Positions 1-6,732 of a DNA stretch of 7,170 nt are shown piece by piece. The position numbers were made by a program, and so were the translations under genes. The notes under the pieces are model-generated. The model saw only the letters and a list, made by a program, of their open reading frames with translations. It ran no database searches and was not told where the DNA came from. This DNA comes from Deltaproteobacteria bacterium (GTDB lineage: Bacteria > Desulfobacterota > GWC2-55-46): assembly GCA_016218095.1 (NCBI GenBank), contig JACREV010000018.1:1-7170 (forward strand). The letters run 5' to 3'. Position 1 is the first letter of the stretch. Every line of letters starts with the position of its first letter.

Positions 1-252
1 CGTCACGACGAGGAGTATTATCGCCCCGCCCATCGTGGGCGTCCCGGCCTTGCTGAAGTGCGTCGCCGGCCCGTCGGTCCTTACGACCTCGCCGAACTTC
101 AAGACCTTGAGCTTGTTTATGAGGTACGGACCCAAAACGAAGCTCAGGAGGAGCGCCGTTATCGCCGCGTATATGGTCCTGAAGCTTATGTACTGGAATA
201 CGTTAAAGATCGTGTGGTGCTTGGCCAACGGGTATAGAAAATAATAGAGCAT
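1..252 (-). CDS. mraY: MraY, phospho-MurNAc-pentapeptide transferase (N-terminal part, runs off the window)
   Basis: Integral membrane enzyme that transfers phospho-MurNAc-pentapeptide from UDP to undecaprenyl phosphate, giving lipid I on the inner face of the cytoplasmic membrane. The minus-strand frame from the ATG at 252 is open for 84 codons to the window edge. It begins MLYYFLYPLAK and shows the conserved FNVFQYISFR stretch (about residues 16-25), a first membrane segment at about 24-44, and the family signature RTDGPATHFSKAGTPTMGG at about 58-76, a very close match to the N-terminus of E. coli MraY. An AAAGGAA ribosome binding site lies 4 bases before the ATG. It follows murF after a 42-bp gap, the usual dcw position, and its substrate is the MurF product. 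Only about the first quarter of the protein is present, so the catalytic aspartates cannot be checked. The identification is very secure. Confidence 0.96.
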   Translation of the reverse strand, partial: MLYYFLYPLAKHHTIFNVFQYISFRTIYAAITALLLSFVLGPYLINKLKVLKFGEVVRTDGPATHFSKAGTPTMGGAIILLVVT

Positions 253-256
253 CCAG

Positions 257-263
257 TTCCTTT
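257..263 (-). promoter_or_regulatory. Ribosome binding site of mraY
   Basis: On the minus strand this reads AAAGGAA and lies 4 bases before the ATG at 252. It supports that start over any internal one. The 42-bp murF-mraY gap also holds a small GCCC/GGGC inverted repeat (268-281, 4-bp stem) with no following T-run, too weak to call a terminator. Confidence 0.6.
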
Positions 264-294
264 CAAAGCCCGTTAAAGGGCGCTATTCTAAAAA

Positions 295-1677
295 TCAGAC
301 GGCCTCTCTGAACGAGGTCTTGAGCCCTTCGACTATGTATTCAAGGCAGAGACCCCTCGACGCCTTGACGAGGACCGAGTCCCCTGCCTTTACCGTCTTT
401 TTCACGGCCTCAAGGGCGGCTTCCTTGTCCCCGAAGGCCTCCGCCTTCTTTGCGCCTCCCGCGCTCGCGCCATTCGCGACCTCGCCGGAAAAGGCGCCTA
501 TCGCCATGACGATATCGACCCCGAGCCTGCCGGAGAGGAGGCCTATCTCGTAATGCTCGACGGGCGACGCGTCCCCGAGCTCGAGCATATCGCCGATAAC
601 CGCGACCTTCCGACCCGGGGCCTTTGCGAGTGTGCGGAGGGCCGATGCCATCGACTCGGGGTTCGCGTTGTAGGTGTCGTCCAAGACCGTGAACCCGTCG
701 ACCTTCACTATCTCCATCCTGCCGTGGACCGGGGAGAACGACGAGAGCCCGTCTTCTATCTCCTTGAGCGACGGGCCGAGCGGTAGGGCGGCCGCTATCG
801 CCGCCGCGCCGTTTATGATGTTCGTAGCGCCGGGGGCGTTGAACCGAACGGTCACGTCCTTGCCGGCGACCTCGTAGAGGGCGGCTGAGCCGCCGAAGGA
901 GTCCTCGACCGAGTACTCCCTTACCCGGACATCGGCCTTTTCTTTAAGAGAGAATGTGACCTGCCTGCCGTCTTTCCCGGCGAGCGCCCTTATGAGCGGG
1001 TCGTCGAGGTTGACAGCCCTGTACTTGTCCGGGCCGAGTTTCGTAAAGAGCGGCCCCTTTGCCCTGGCCACCCCCTCTACGGAGCCGAGCGTCAGAAGGT
1101 GCGCCCTGCCGATGTTGGTCAGAAGCGCGATATCAGGCGCGCAAATATCGACGAGCCTCTCCATCTCGGAGAACTCGCTTATGCCGAGCTCGATGACGGC
1201 GGCCCTGTGAGTATTGTCGAGCCCGAAGAGAGTGAGCGGCAGGCCTATGAGGTTATTGAGGTTCCCTTCGGTCTTCAAGACCTTTCTCGATTGAGAGAGG
1301 ATCGAAGCGGTCATCTCCTTTGTAGTCGTCTTTCCCGCTGACCCGGATATGGCGATGAGCGGGATGTTGTAGAGGCCCCTTATGTATCTGCCGAGCGCAC
1401 CGAGCGAGGAAAGCGTATCCTTTACCCTGACTACAGCCGCGCCGGGGGGCAGCTCTCCGATGACAGGGGAATCGACTACCGCGACAGAGGCCCCCCTGCC
1501 GAGCACGTCGGGGACGAACCTGTGACCGTCGAAGTTGGGGCCCTTAAGCGCGAAGAAGACCGCGCCGCGGGATTCCCTCCTCGAATCCGTCGAGACGCTG
1601 TTCGCGCGGAGAGTGCCTTTTCCGTGGATCAGCTCTCCGCCCGTGGCTTCGATTATCTCGCGAACGCTAATGTCCAT
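295..1677 (-). CDS. murF: MurF, UDP-MurNAc-tripeptide--D-alanyl-D-alanine ligase
   Basis: Cytoplasmic ATP-dependent Mur ligase that adds the D-Ala-D-Ala dipeptide to the UDP-MurNAc-tripeptide, completing the pentapeptide precursor. The protein has 460 residues, a normal MurF length. Visible motifs in order: N-terminal substrate domain with STDSR (about 29-33) and VFFALKG (40-46); P-loop GSAGKTTTKEM (112-122, K116); GNLNNLIGLPLTL (138-150); the central-domain TNIGRAHL (187-194); HGRMEIV (318-324); DDTYNANPESM (333-343); GDMLELG (362-368); and the C-terminal VLVKASRGLCLE. The DDTYNANP and NLNN stretches separate MurF from MurC, MurD and MurE. The ATG at 1677 lies inside the 3' end of murE, overlapping it by 11 bases, with GAGGT (1681-1685) just upstream, so translation is probably coupled to murE. 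KASRG replaces the more usual KGSR, a mild variation. Confidence 0.97.
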   Translation of the reverse strand: MDISVREIIEATGGELIHGKGTLRANSVSTDSRRESRGAVFFALKGPNFDGHRFVPDVLGRGASVAVVDSPVIGELPPGAAVVRVKDTLSSLGALGRYIRGLYNIPLIAISGSAGKTTTKEMTASILSQSRKVLKTEGNLNNLIGLPLTLFGLDNTHRAAVIELGISEFSEMERLVDICAPDIALLTNIGRAHLLTLGSVEGVARAKGPLFTKLGPDKYRAVNLDDPLIRALAGKDGRQVTFSLKEKADVRVREYSVEDSFGGSAALYEVAGKDVTVRFNAPGATNIINGAAAIAAALPLGPSLKEIEDGLSSFSPVHGRMEIVKVDGFTVLDDTYNANPESMASALRTLAKAPGRKVAVIGDMLELGDASPVEHYEIGLLSGRLGVDIVMAIGAFSGEVANGASAGGAKKAEAFGDKEAALEAVKKTVKAGDSVLVKASRGLCLEYIVEGLKTSFREAV

Positions 1678-3184
1678 TGGACCTCAATCGCCCGGCCTTA
1701 TTGCCGCCCTCTATCGCCGAGCGCAATACCTCGAAGTCGCTGAAGCGGCTCTTCCTGCCCTTTACTATCTGATAGTCCTCATGCCCTTTGCCCGCCACCA
1801 ATATGGTATCGCCTGCCGCGGCCTCGGATACCGCCTTCCAGATAGCCGCAGTCCTGTCGGGTATAACGGTGTAGCAATGGTTTCCAAGCGGCTCATCCGG
1901 CTTTTTTTTCGAAAAGCCCTCTATCCCCGCCTCTATCTCTTTTATAATTTCAATCGGGTCTTCGTCCCTCGGGTTGTCGGAGGTTATGATGGTGACATCC
2001 GACAGCCTCGCGGCGATCCCGCCCATCTTCGGGCGCTTGGTCCTGTCCCTGTTGCCACCGCAACCGAAGACGGTGATTATCCTCCCAGTTGATACGGGCC
2101 GGAGTGCGTTAAGCGCCCTCTCGAGCGCGTCGCTCGTGTGCGCGTAATCGACGTAGGCCCTGAACGGGCGCGCGCCCCCTGCGTCGATCTTTTCGAGCCT
2201 CCCCGGGACCCTCGCGAGGCTGGAGACGCCCTCGGAGATTTTCGACGGCCCTATCCCGAGCGCGTATGAGGCGGCTACAGCCGTAACGATGTTCTGGAGG
2301 TTGTATTCGCCGACGAGGTGAGATGATAGCTCCACGTCCCCGGCGGGCGTGCTTACAGTCGCCTCTGTCATGCCGTCCTTGAGCGAATACTTCGCAGGAT
2401 ATATATCCGCGCCGTCCTTGAGGCTCACTGTTATAGAGGCCGGGTACATCCCCTTCAACTTCCTCCCCCAGGCGTCATCGATGTTGACGATAGTCCTTCC
2501 CGAGTTGCCCTTCACGAGCTCGAACAATATCGCCTTGGCGCGGAAGTACTCATCCATCGTCTTGTGGTAATCGAGGTGGTCGAGCGTGAGGTTCGTGAAT
2601 ATCCCCACACTGAAGGCGCAGTCCCCGACCCTCTTCTGCTCGAGGGCGTGGGACGAGGCCTCCATTATGGCGTGGGTCACGCCCGCGTCGGCCATGTCTT
2701 TCAGGAGCCTCTGGAGGTCCGGGGCCTGCGGCGTCGTATGCGGGGCCTCCAGGGTCTTTCCATTGTACCTGTAGTTGACCGTGCCGATGACGCCGGGGTT
2801 CTTACCGGCGGCCCTGAATATTGATTCAAGGAGATAGGTAGTCGTCGTCTTGCCGTTCGTGCCTGTGACTCCGACGAGAGCGAGCCTCTTCGAGGGCTCG
2901 CCGTAAAAGAGGGCGGAGACCTTCGAGAGCGCGGAGCGTATGTCCTTCACTATCACCTGGGTCGCGGCTATGTTCTCCGTCTCCCTTTCGGCGAGGACGC
3001 ACGAGGCCCCGGCCTCTACCGCTCTTCCGATGAACGCGTGTCCGTCGACGTGCTCTCCGGGTATCGCCGCGAATAGGCCGCCCCGGCAGACGGAGCGCGA
3101 GTCGCAGGAGATGCCGGAGACCTCGACGTCCCTGCTTCCTACGACCCTTGCCTCAAGCGTCCTTATGAGAGTGCCAAGCACCAT
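1667..3184 (-). CDS. murE: MurE, UDP-MurNAc-L-Ala-D-Glu--meso-diaminopimelate ligase
   Basis: Cytoplasmic Mur ligase that adds the third stem-peptide residue to UDP-MurNAc-L-Ala-D-Glu using ATP. The protein has 505 residues, typical for the family. Visible motifs: ISCDSR (25-30), P-loop GVTGTNGKTTTT (105-116, K112), HTTPQAPDLQ (149-158), MEASSHAL (174-181), NLTLDHLDYH (198-207), YFRAKAILF with the predicted carbamylated lysine K217, VFGCGGNRDRTKRP (372-385), DNPRDEDP (403-410) and AGKGHEDYQ (464-472). DNPR together with G465 and E469 is the known signature for meso-DAP rather than L-lysine, which indicates a DAP-type, Gram-negative style wall. The start is less certain than the identity. ATG 3184 has GGGG only 3 bases upstream; the next codon is GTG (3181), at a better spacing of 6, so the true protein may be one residue shorter. 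A 162-bp AT-rich gap separates it from ftsI. Confidence 0.97.
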   Translation of the reverse strand: MVLGTLIRTLEARVVGSRDVEVSGISCDSRSVCRGGLFAAIPGEHVDGHAFIGRAVEAGASCVLAERETENIAATQVIVKDIRSALSKVSALFYGEPSKRLALVGVTGTNGKTTTTYLLESIFRAAGKNPGVIGTVNYRYNGKTLEAPHTTPQAPDLQRLLKDMADAGVTHAIMEASSHALEQKRVGDCAFSVGIFTNLTLDHLDYHKTMDEYFRAKAILFELVKGNSGRTIVNIDDAWGRKLKGMYPASITVSLKDGADIYPAKYSLKDGMTEATVSTPAGDVELSSHLVGEYNLQNIVTAVAASYALGIGPSKISEGVSSLARVPGRLEKIDAGGARPFRAYVDYAHTSDALERALNALRPVSTGRIITVFGCGGNRDRTKRPKMGGIAARLSDVTIITSDNPRDEDPIEIIKEIEAGIEGFSKKKPDEPLGNHCYTVIPDRTAAIWKAVSEAAAGDTILVAGKGHEDYQIVKGRKSRFSDFEVLRSAIEGGNKAGRLRSNGH

Positions 3185-3346
3185 AGACCCCGGATATTAA
3201 CAGAAGGAAAGCGTGAAAATATGTGTCCTTAGTCTCATCACTGTATCTTAAAAAACCCTTATAAACCAATAAGTTCGGAAAACCATGACGTAAGTTCCCT
3301 AACTTTTTATTTTCTCACAGAATGCTACCGTTTTTCAAACCTATTT
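3185..3346 (-). other. AT-rich ftsI-murE intergenic region
   Basis: This 162-bp gap is about 35% GC by hand count, far below the GC-rich genes on both sides, and is the longest non-coding stretch here. On the minus strand it holds a possible promoter (3338-3309), two direct copies of GAACTTA (3297-3291 and 3276-3270) set 21 bp apart, a 12-codon ATG ORF (3286-3248), and a weak CTTAT/ATAAG hairpin (3273-3258) followed by GG and six T residues (3255-3250). The stem is too short and AT-rich to call a terminator. None of these elements is individually secure. I recognise no RNA gene in it. Confidence 0.6.
3309..3338 (-). promoter_or_regulatory. Candidate sigma-70 type promoter upstream of murE
   Basis: The minus strand reads TTGAAA at 3338-3333 (5 of 6 matches to the -35 consensus), an 18-base spacer, then GAAAAT at 3314-3309 (4 of 6 to the -10). 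It sits just after the ftsI stop in an AT-rich gap and could drive murE-murF-mraY independently. AT-rich sequence often gives such matches by chance, so this is tentative. Confidence 0.25.
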
Positions 3347-5350
3347 TCATTGAAAAGAGACCGCGACCGGCCCCTTTGAGGGTATTGACTGCCCCGGCGC
3401 CGGCCTCTGGGCGTATGCCCTCCCCGAGCCGTTTATCTCGACCTCGATGGCCCTGTCGCGGGCCGTCTTCAAGACCGTCCTTACGGTCATGCCGCTAAAG
3501 TCCGGGACCGACATCGGGCTCTCGGACGTAAGGGCCTCCGTCTCAGTCCCGACGGGCTCGCTCTCAACGCCTGCGGAGTGCTCGGCGATCTCCTTTTGAA
3601 CCGCCTTCTCCGCCTTTACGAACTGCACTGCCGGCCCCTTCCTATTCTCGGGGAAGACGCCCATGTAGGAGAGGGACTGCTCGGCTATCTCCTTGAATAC
3701 CGGGGCCGCGACCTGGCCTCCGTAGTAGATCTCGCCCCTGGGCTCGTCTATGGTCACGAGAATAGAGAGCCTCGGGGCGCGAGCCGGCGCAAAACCCACG
3801 AAGGACGCAAGGTACGCGCCTTTCATATAGCCGCCGTTCTTGAGGTCCGGCTTCTGCGCGGTGCCGGTCTTTCCGGCGACCTCGAAGTCATCGAGCGCGG
3901 CGTTCGTTCCGGTGCCGCCGTCCTCGGTGACGCCGACGAGCATGTCGGTGAGCCTCCTTGCCGTGTCCTCGGAGATGACCTTCCTCATTATCACGGGGTT
4001 AGTCTCCGAGACTACCGCGCCGCTTGAGTCCTTTACGGACCTGACCACATGAGGCTTCATGAGGAAGCCGCCGTTGGCTATCGTCGACAAGGCCGAGACG
4101 AGCTGAATCCCCGTGACGGAGACGCCCTGGCCGAACGAGACGGTATCTACCGTCACGCCGGACCAGGTCGAGTGATGCCTGAGGTTCCCGGTCGCCTCGC
4201 CGGGGAGGTCGATCCCGGTCTTTCCGCCGAAACCGAAGGCCTTCAAGTACCTGTAGAGCTGGACCTTGCCGAGCCTCTCTCCTATCTTCGCGGAGCCTAT
4301 GTTGCTCGAGACCTTTATTATCTGCGGCACCGTAAGCCAGCCGTGCTTCTCGTGGTCGTGGAAGACGCGGTCCGCGACGCGGTAGCTCCCGTTCTCGCAG
4401 TAGATGGAATCCCTGGGTTTTACTATGTTCTCCTCGAGCGCGGCGGATATGAGGAAGAGCTTGAAGGTCGAGCCCGGCTCGAATGCGTCGGTGATATTCC
4501 TGTTCTTCCAGTGCCGGGGTTCGAACCCCTTTATGTCGTTCGGGTCGAAGGTCGGGAGAGACGCCATCGCGAGCATCTCTCCTGTAAGAGGGTCCATGAC
4601 GAGGGCCGTGCCGCCCTTTGCCCCGGCCTCGTCGACCGCCTTCTTCAACGCCTTCTCGGCTATGTACTGGATCGTCTTGTCTATCGTGAGCTCGACCTCC
4701 ATGCCCTGCACGGGCACGGTCTTCTCGAGGTCCTCGAAGAGGAGGAGGCGGCCCATAGCGTCCTTGTCGCCGACGAACTTGCGCGAGGCCCCCTTAAGCG
4801 TCGCGTCGTAGTAGCGCTCTACGCCCTCGAGCCCGTTTGAATCGAGCCCGGTAAAGCCTATGATGTTCGAGGCGAGCTGGCGGTTGGGGTAGAAGCGCCG
4901 CGCCTCCTTTACCACCCCCACGCCCTCTATTTCGGACAAGCGCTTTCTCTCCTCGTCCTTGAGGTCGACCTGCCTTTTGAGCCATACGAAGTTCGGCTGG
5001 GACTTTATCTTTTTCTCTATCTCGGAGGGGCCCATCGCGAGGATGGGAGAGAGCGCCTTTGCCGCGGCCCTCGGGGAGTCGATCTTCCCCGGCTGGGCGA
5101 ATACGGAGTCGACCTCTATAGAGACCGCGAGCTCCTTAAGGTTCCTGTCGTAGATGTCGCCCCTCTTGGACTGGATGTTGATGGTCTTCCTGTGCTGTTT
5201 CTGGGCGAGGTGCTTGAGCCTTCCGGCGTCCACCACCTGGAGCTGGAAGGCCCTGCCGAATATGGCCGCGAAGAAGATGAAAAAAAAGCCGAGTACGACG
5301 TAGATGCGGAACTTCAGGTACCGTCCCGTATCCGCCTTTTTCTTCCTCAT
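3347..5350 (-). CDS. ftsI: FtsI-type class B penicillin-binding protein (PBP3) with C-terminal PASTA domain
   Basis: Septal peptidoglycan transpeptidase: inner membrane anchored, catalytic domain in the periplasm, cross-linking stem peptides at the division site together with FtsW. The protein has 667 residues. A short basic cytoplasmic tail (MRKKK) precedes one membrane segment at about 15-33. The class B dimerisation domain begins with RGDIYDRN (63-70). In the transpeptidase domain the active-site motifs are EPGSTFK (S294, K297), SSN (348-350) and KTGTA (494-498). A Glu-rich linker (about 570-612) leads to a single PASTA domain (about 613-667, starting SVPDFSGMTV). It starts at ATG 5350, overlapping the ftsL stop as ATGA; no strong ribosome binding site is seen, so translation is probably coupled. 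Position after ftsL and before murE supports FtsI. The PASTA tail makes it longer than E. coli FtsI and recalls the SpoVD/PBP2x style, although similar proteins are known from deltaproteobacteria. Confidence 0.95.
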   Translation of the reverse strand: MRKKKADTGRYLKFRIYVVLGFFFIFFAAIFGRAFQLQVVDAGRLKHLAQKQHRKTINIQSKRGDIYDRNLKELAVSIEVDSVFAQPGKIDSPRAAAKALSPILAMGPSEIEKKIKSQPNFVWLKRQVDLKDEERKRLSEIEGVGVVKEARRFYPNRQLASNIIGFTGLDSNGLEGVERYYDATLKGASRKFVGDKDAMGRLLLFEDLEKTVPVQGMEVELTIDKTIQYIAEKALKKAVDEAGAKGGTALVMDPLTGEMLAMASLPTFDPNDIKGFEPRHWKNRNITDAFEPGSTFKLFLISAALEENIVKPRDSIYCENGSYRVADRVFHDHEKHGWLTVPQIIKVSSNIGSAKIGERLGKVQLYRYLKAFGFGGKTGIDLPGEATGNLRHHSTWSGVTVDTVSFGQGVSVTGIQLVSALSTIANGGFLMKPHVVRSVKDSSGAVVSETNPVIMRKVISEDTARRLTDMLVGVTEDGGTGTNAALDDFEVAGKTGTAQKPDLKNGGYMKGAYLASFVGFAPARAPRLSILVTIDEPRGEIYYGGQVAAPVFKEIAEQSLSYMGVFPENRKGPAVQFVKAEKAVQKEIAEHSAGVESEPVGTETEALTSESPMSVPDFSGMTVRTVLKTARDRAIEVEINGSGRAYAQRPAPGQSIPSKGPVAVSFQ

Positions 5351-5697
5351 CTGACGTTGACTATCTGCTCGCCCTTCGGGCGTATGAGCCCGAGCTCGGA
5401 GGATGCTATCTTCTCGATCCTCTCAGGGGATTTCAGCTTCATGTACTCGACCCGGAGACGCTTGTTCTGCTCTATGAGGCTTGCGCGCGCGGTATTCGCC
5501 CTGGAGATCTCGTAGCCGAGGTTTACAACGGCCATCCTCGACCAGACAAAGGCCGAGGCCACGGCTATGCACGCGAAGGAGACGAGGATGGCGAGGTAGA
5601 GGAAACTCATGTCCCGGAGGTTCCTCCTGACCCTGACATCCTGGCCCGTAAGCACGCCCTGCATCGACATCTTTCTCGATACCGCCGTATCGGACAT
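5347..5697 (-). CDS. ftsL: FtsL, cell division protein (bitopic, coiled coil)
   Basis: Small inner-membrane division protein that, with FtsB and FtsQ, links early divisome parts to FtsW-FtsI. From ATG 5697 it has 116 residues, a normal FtsL size: a basic cytoplasmic tail (about 1-30, including VRVRRNLR), one membrane segment (about 31-52), a periplasmic stretch of coiled-coil character (about 55-90), then the family-like ending SPERIEKIASSELGLIRPKG (90-109). I chose ATG 5697 because AGGAGGT (5708-5702) lies at ideal spacing. The frame stays open to an ATG at 5763, but those 22 extra residues are encoded by a repeat-like leader and have no ribosome binding site. FtsL sequences diverge strongly, so the call rests on size, topology, the C-terminal motif and its place between rsmH and ftsI, where it overlaps ftsI by four bases. 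Confidence 0.9.
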   Translation of the reverse strand: MSDTAVSRKMSMQGVLTGQDVRVRRNLRDMSFLYLAILVSFACIAVASAFVWSRMAVVNLGYEISRANTARASLIEQNKRLRVEYMKLKSPERIEKIASSELGLIRPKGEQIVNVR

Positions 5698-5701
5698 AAC
5701 T

Positions 5702-5708
5702 ACCTCCT
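5702..5708 (-). promoter_or_regulatory. Strong ribosome binding site of ftsL
   Basis: On the minus strand this is AGGAGGT, with the AGGAGG core ending 5 bases before the ATG at 5697. It is the strongest Shine-Dalgarno seen in the window and fixes the ftsL start at 5697 rather than at the upstream in-frame ATG at 5763. It directly abuts the repeat-like element. Confidence 0.8.
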
Positions 5709-5786
5709 GCAGGCTGCTAAAAAAGTCCATCTGCTTCGTTGCTCTCGTCCCTGCGGCGTACATACTGAAGTACGCTCGCGCTCCTC
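5709..5786 (-). repeat. Probable dispersed (REP/MITE-like) repeat in the ftsL leader
   Basis: This fills most of the 98-bp gap between rsmH and ftsL. It contains a perfect 6-bp inverted repeat, GCGTAC and GTACGC, around an 8-base loop (5756-5775). A stretch then follows that reads CAGATGGACTTTTTTAGCAG on the minus strand (5735-5716) and ends GCAGCCTGC. From memory, closely similar sequences (AACGAAGCAGATGG, CTTTTTCAGCAGCCTGC) recur in intergenic regions of deltaproteobacterial and related genomes, sometimes with matching terminal arms. Only one such arm is seen here, so this copy may be truncated on the rsmH side. Only one copy lies in the window, so repeat status is inferred from memory, not shown. 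Edges are approximate. Confidence 0.5.
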
Positions 5787-5795
5787 AAAAGCACG

Positions 5796-6731
5796 CTATA
5801 TCTTTTCGATGACACGGAGCCTCGCGCTCCTCGCCCTGGGGTTCGCCTCTGTCTCCTCATTCGTTGGAGTGACAGACCTTCTCGTCACAAGCGTCGCCCT
5901 CGGCTTTTGCCCGCATACGCACTGCGGTATGCGGGGCGGGCAGATGCAGCCGGTGGCGAGTTCCCTGAAAAAAACCTTTACTATCCTGTCTTCGAGGGAG
6001 TGGAAGGAGATGACCGCGAGCCTCCCGTTGCTTCTTAAAATTTCGAACGAGCCGGAAAGCCCCTCTTTGAGGGACTCGAGCTCGTCGTTGACCGCTATCC
6101 TTAACGCCTGGAAGACCCTCGTCGCCGGGTGTATCCCCTTTGACTGGAGCTTCCTGGGCACAGAGAGGGCGATCAAGTTCGCGAGCTCGACCGTCGTCTC
6201 TATCGGCTTTCTCTCGCGTCCCTTCACAATGGCCCGCGCGATCCTCCGGGCCTCTCTTTCCTCTCCGTATTCCCTGAATATCCGCTCGAGCTCTCCGGCA
6301 TCCGCCCCGTTCACGAGGTCAAACGCCGAGAGCTTCTGGCTTCTATCCATCCTCATGTCGAGCCGGGCCTCGGTTCTAAAGCTGAAGCCGCGCTCGAGCG
6401 CGTCTAACTGAAAAGAGGAGACCCCGAGGTCGAGCAAGACCCCGTCGACCCCCTTTATCCCCAGCCCTTCGACGACTTTCCGTATCTCCCTGAAGTTTGC
6501 CTTAACGAGCGTTACCCTCTCGCCGAACCCTGCGAGAGCCCTGCTGGCGGCGGCAAGCGCATCCTCATCCCTGTCTACCCCAACGAGCCTTCCGTCAGGA
6601 TAGCTCGCCCCCAAAACAGCTTTCGCATGTCCGCCGCCGCCGACAGTCCCGTCCACGTAAACGGCGCCGCCCCTGCACCGGAGCGCTTCTATTACTTCCC
6701 GCTCCATCACGGGGAGATGCAAAAATTCCAA
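5796..6731 (-). CDS. rsmH: RsmH (MraW), 16S rRNA m4C1402 methyltransferase
   Basis: SAM-dependent enzyme that N4-methylates C1402 of 16S rRNA in the ribosomal P-site region. The protein has 311 residues, the usual length. Visible motifs: HLPVMEREVIEAL (5-17), SAM-binding DGTVGGGGHAKAVL (27-40), GVDRDEDAL (51-59) with the acidic D53, DLGVSSFQLD (101-110) and RGFSF then LDMRMD (to 129), HPATRVFQALRIAVN (201-215), ISFHSLEDRIVK (241-252), a cysteine cluster CIC...CVC (262-273) and the basic end NPRARSARLRV. The first codon is TTG (6731-6729), one base after the mraZ stop; the only Shine-Dalgarno-like sequence is a GGGG in the last mraZ codons. TTG is preferred because MEFLHLPV lines up with the MEFxHxPVL opening usual in the family. 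The next ATG (residue 9) would cut into that conserved block. Confidence 0.97.
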   Translation of the reverse strand: MEFLHLPVMEREVIEALRCRGGAVYVDGTVGGGGHAKAVLGASYPDGRLVGVDRDEDALAAASRALAGFGERVTLVKANFREIRKVVEGLGIKGVDGVLLDLGVSSFQLDALERGFSFRTEARLDMRMDRSQKLSAFDLVNGADAGELERIFREYGEEREARRIARAIVKGRERKPIETTVELANLIALSVPRKLQSKGIHPATRVFQALRIAVNDELESLKEGLSGSFEILRSNGRLAVISFHSLEDRIVKVFFRELATGCICPPRIPQCVCGQKPRATLVTRRSVTPTNEETEANPRARSARLRVIEKI

Positions 6732-6732
6732 A

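Noticed and set aside
268..281. GCCC/GGGC inverted repeat between murF and mraY
   Set aside because: The stem is only 4 bp with no T-run, and mraY should be co-transcribed with murF. It is too weak for a terminator.
1535..2092. 185-codon plus-strand ORF across the murE-murF junction
   Set aside because: It is antisense to two well-supported ligases and no motif is recognisable.
4516..4529. Perfect palindrome GGGGTTCGAACCCC resembling a tRNA T-arm
   Set aside because: It encodes the GFEP stretch of FtsI in frame. No acceptor, D-arm or anticodon arm can be fitted around it, so it is a chance match.
4049..4840. 263-codon plus-strand ORF opposite ftsI
   Set aside because: It lies wholly antisense to the conserved FtsI transpeptidase region, has low-complexity Arg/Glu/Leu/Val composition and no recognisable domain. 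It is a by-product of GC-rich codon use on the other strand.
4794..4985. 63-codon minus-strand ORF inside ftsI in another frame
   Set aside because: Its composition is Arg/Gly/Ala-rich and it lies inside a strongly conserved gene on the same strand, so it is a frame shadow.
5809..6411. 200-codon plus-strand ORF opposite rsmH
   Set aside because: It is fully antisense to conserved RsmH motifs, is Ser-rich and has no family resemblance.
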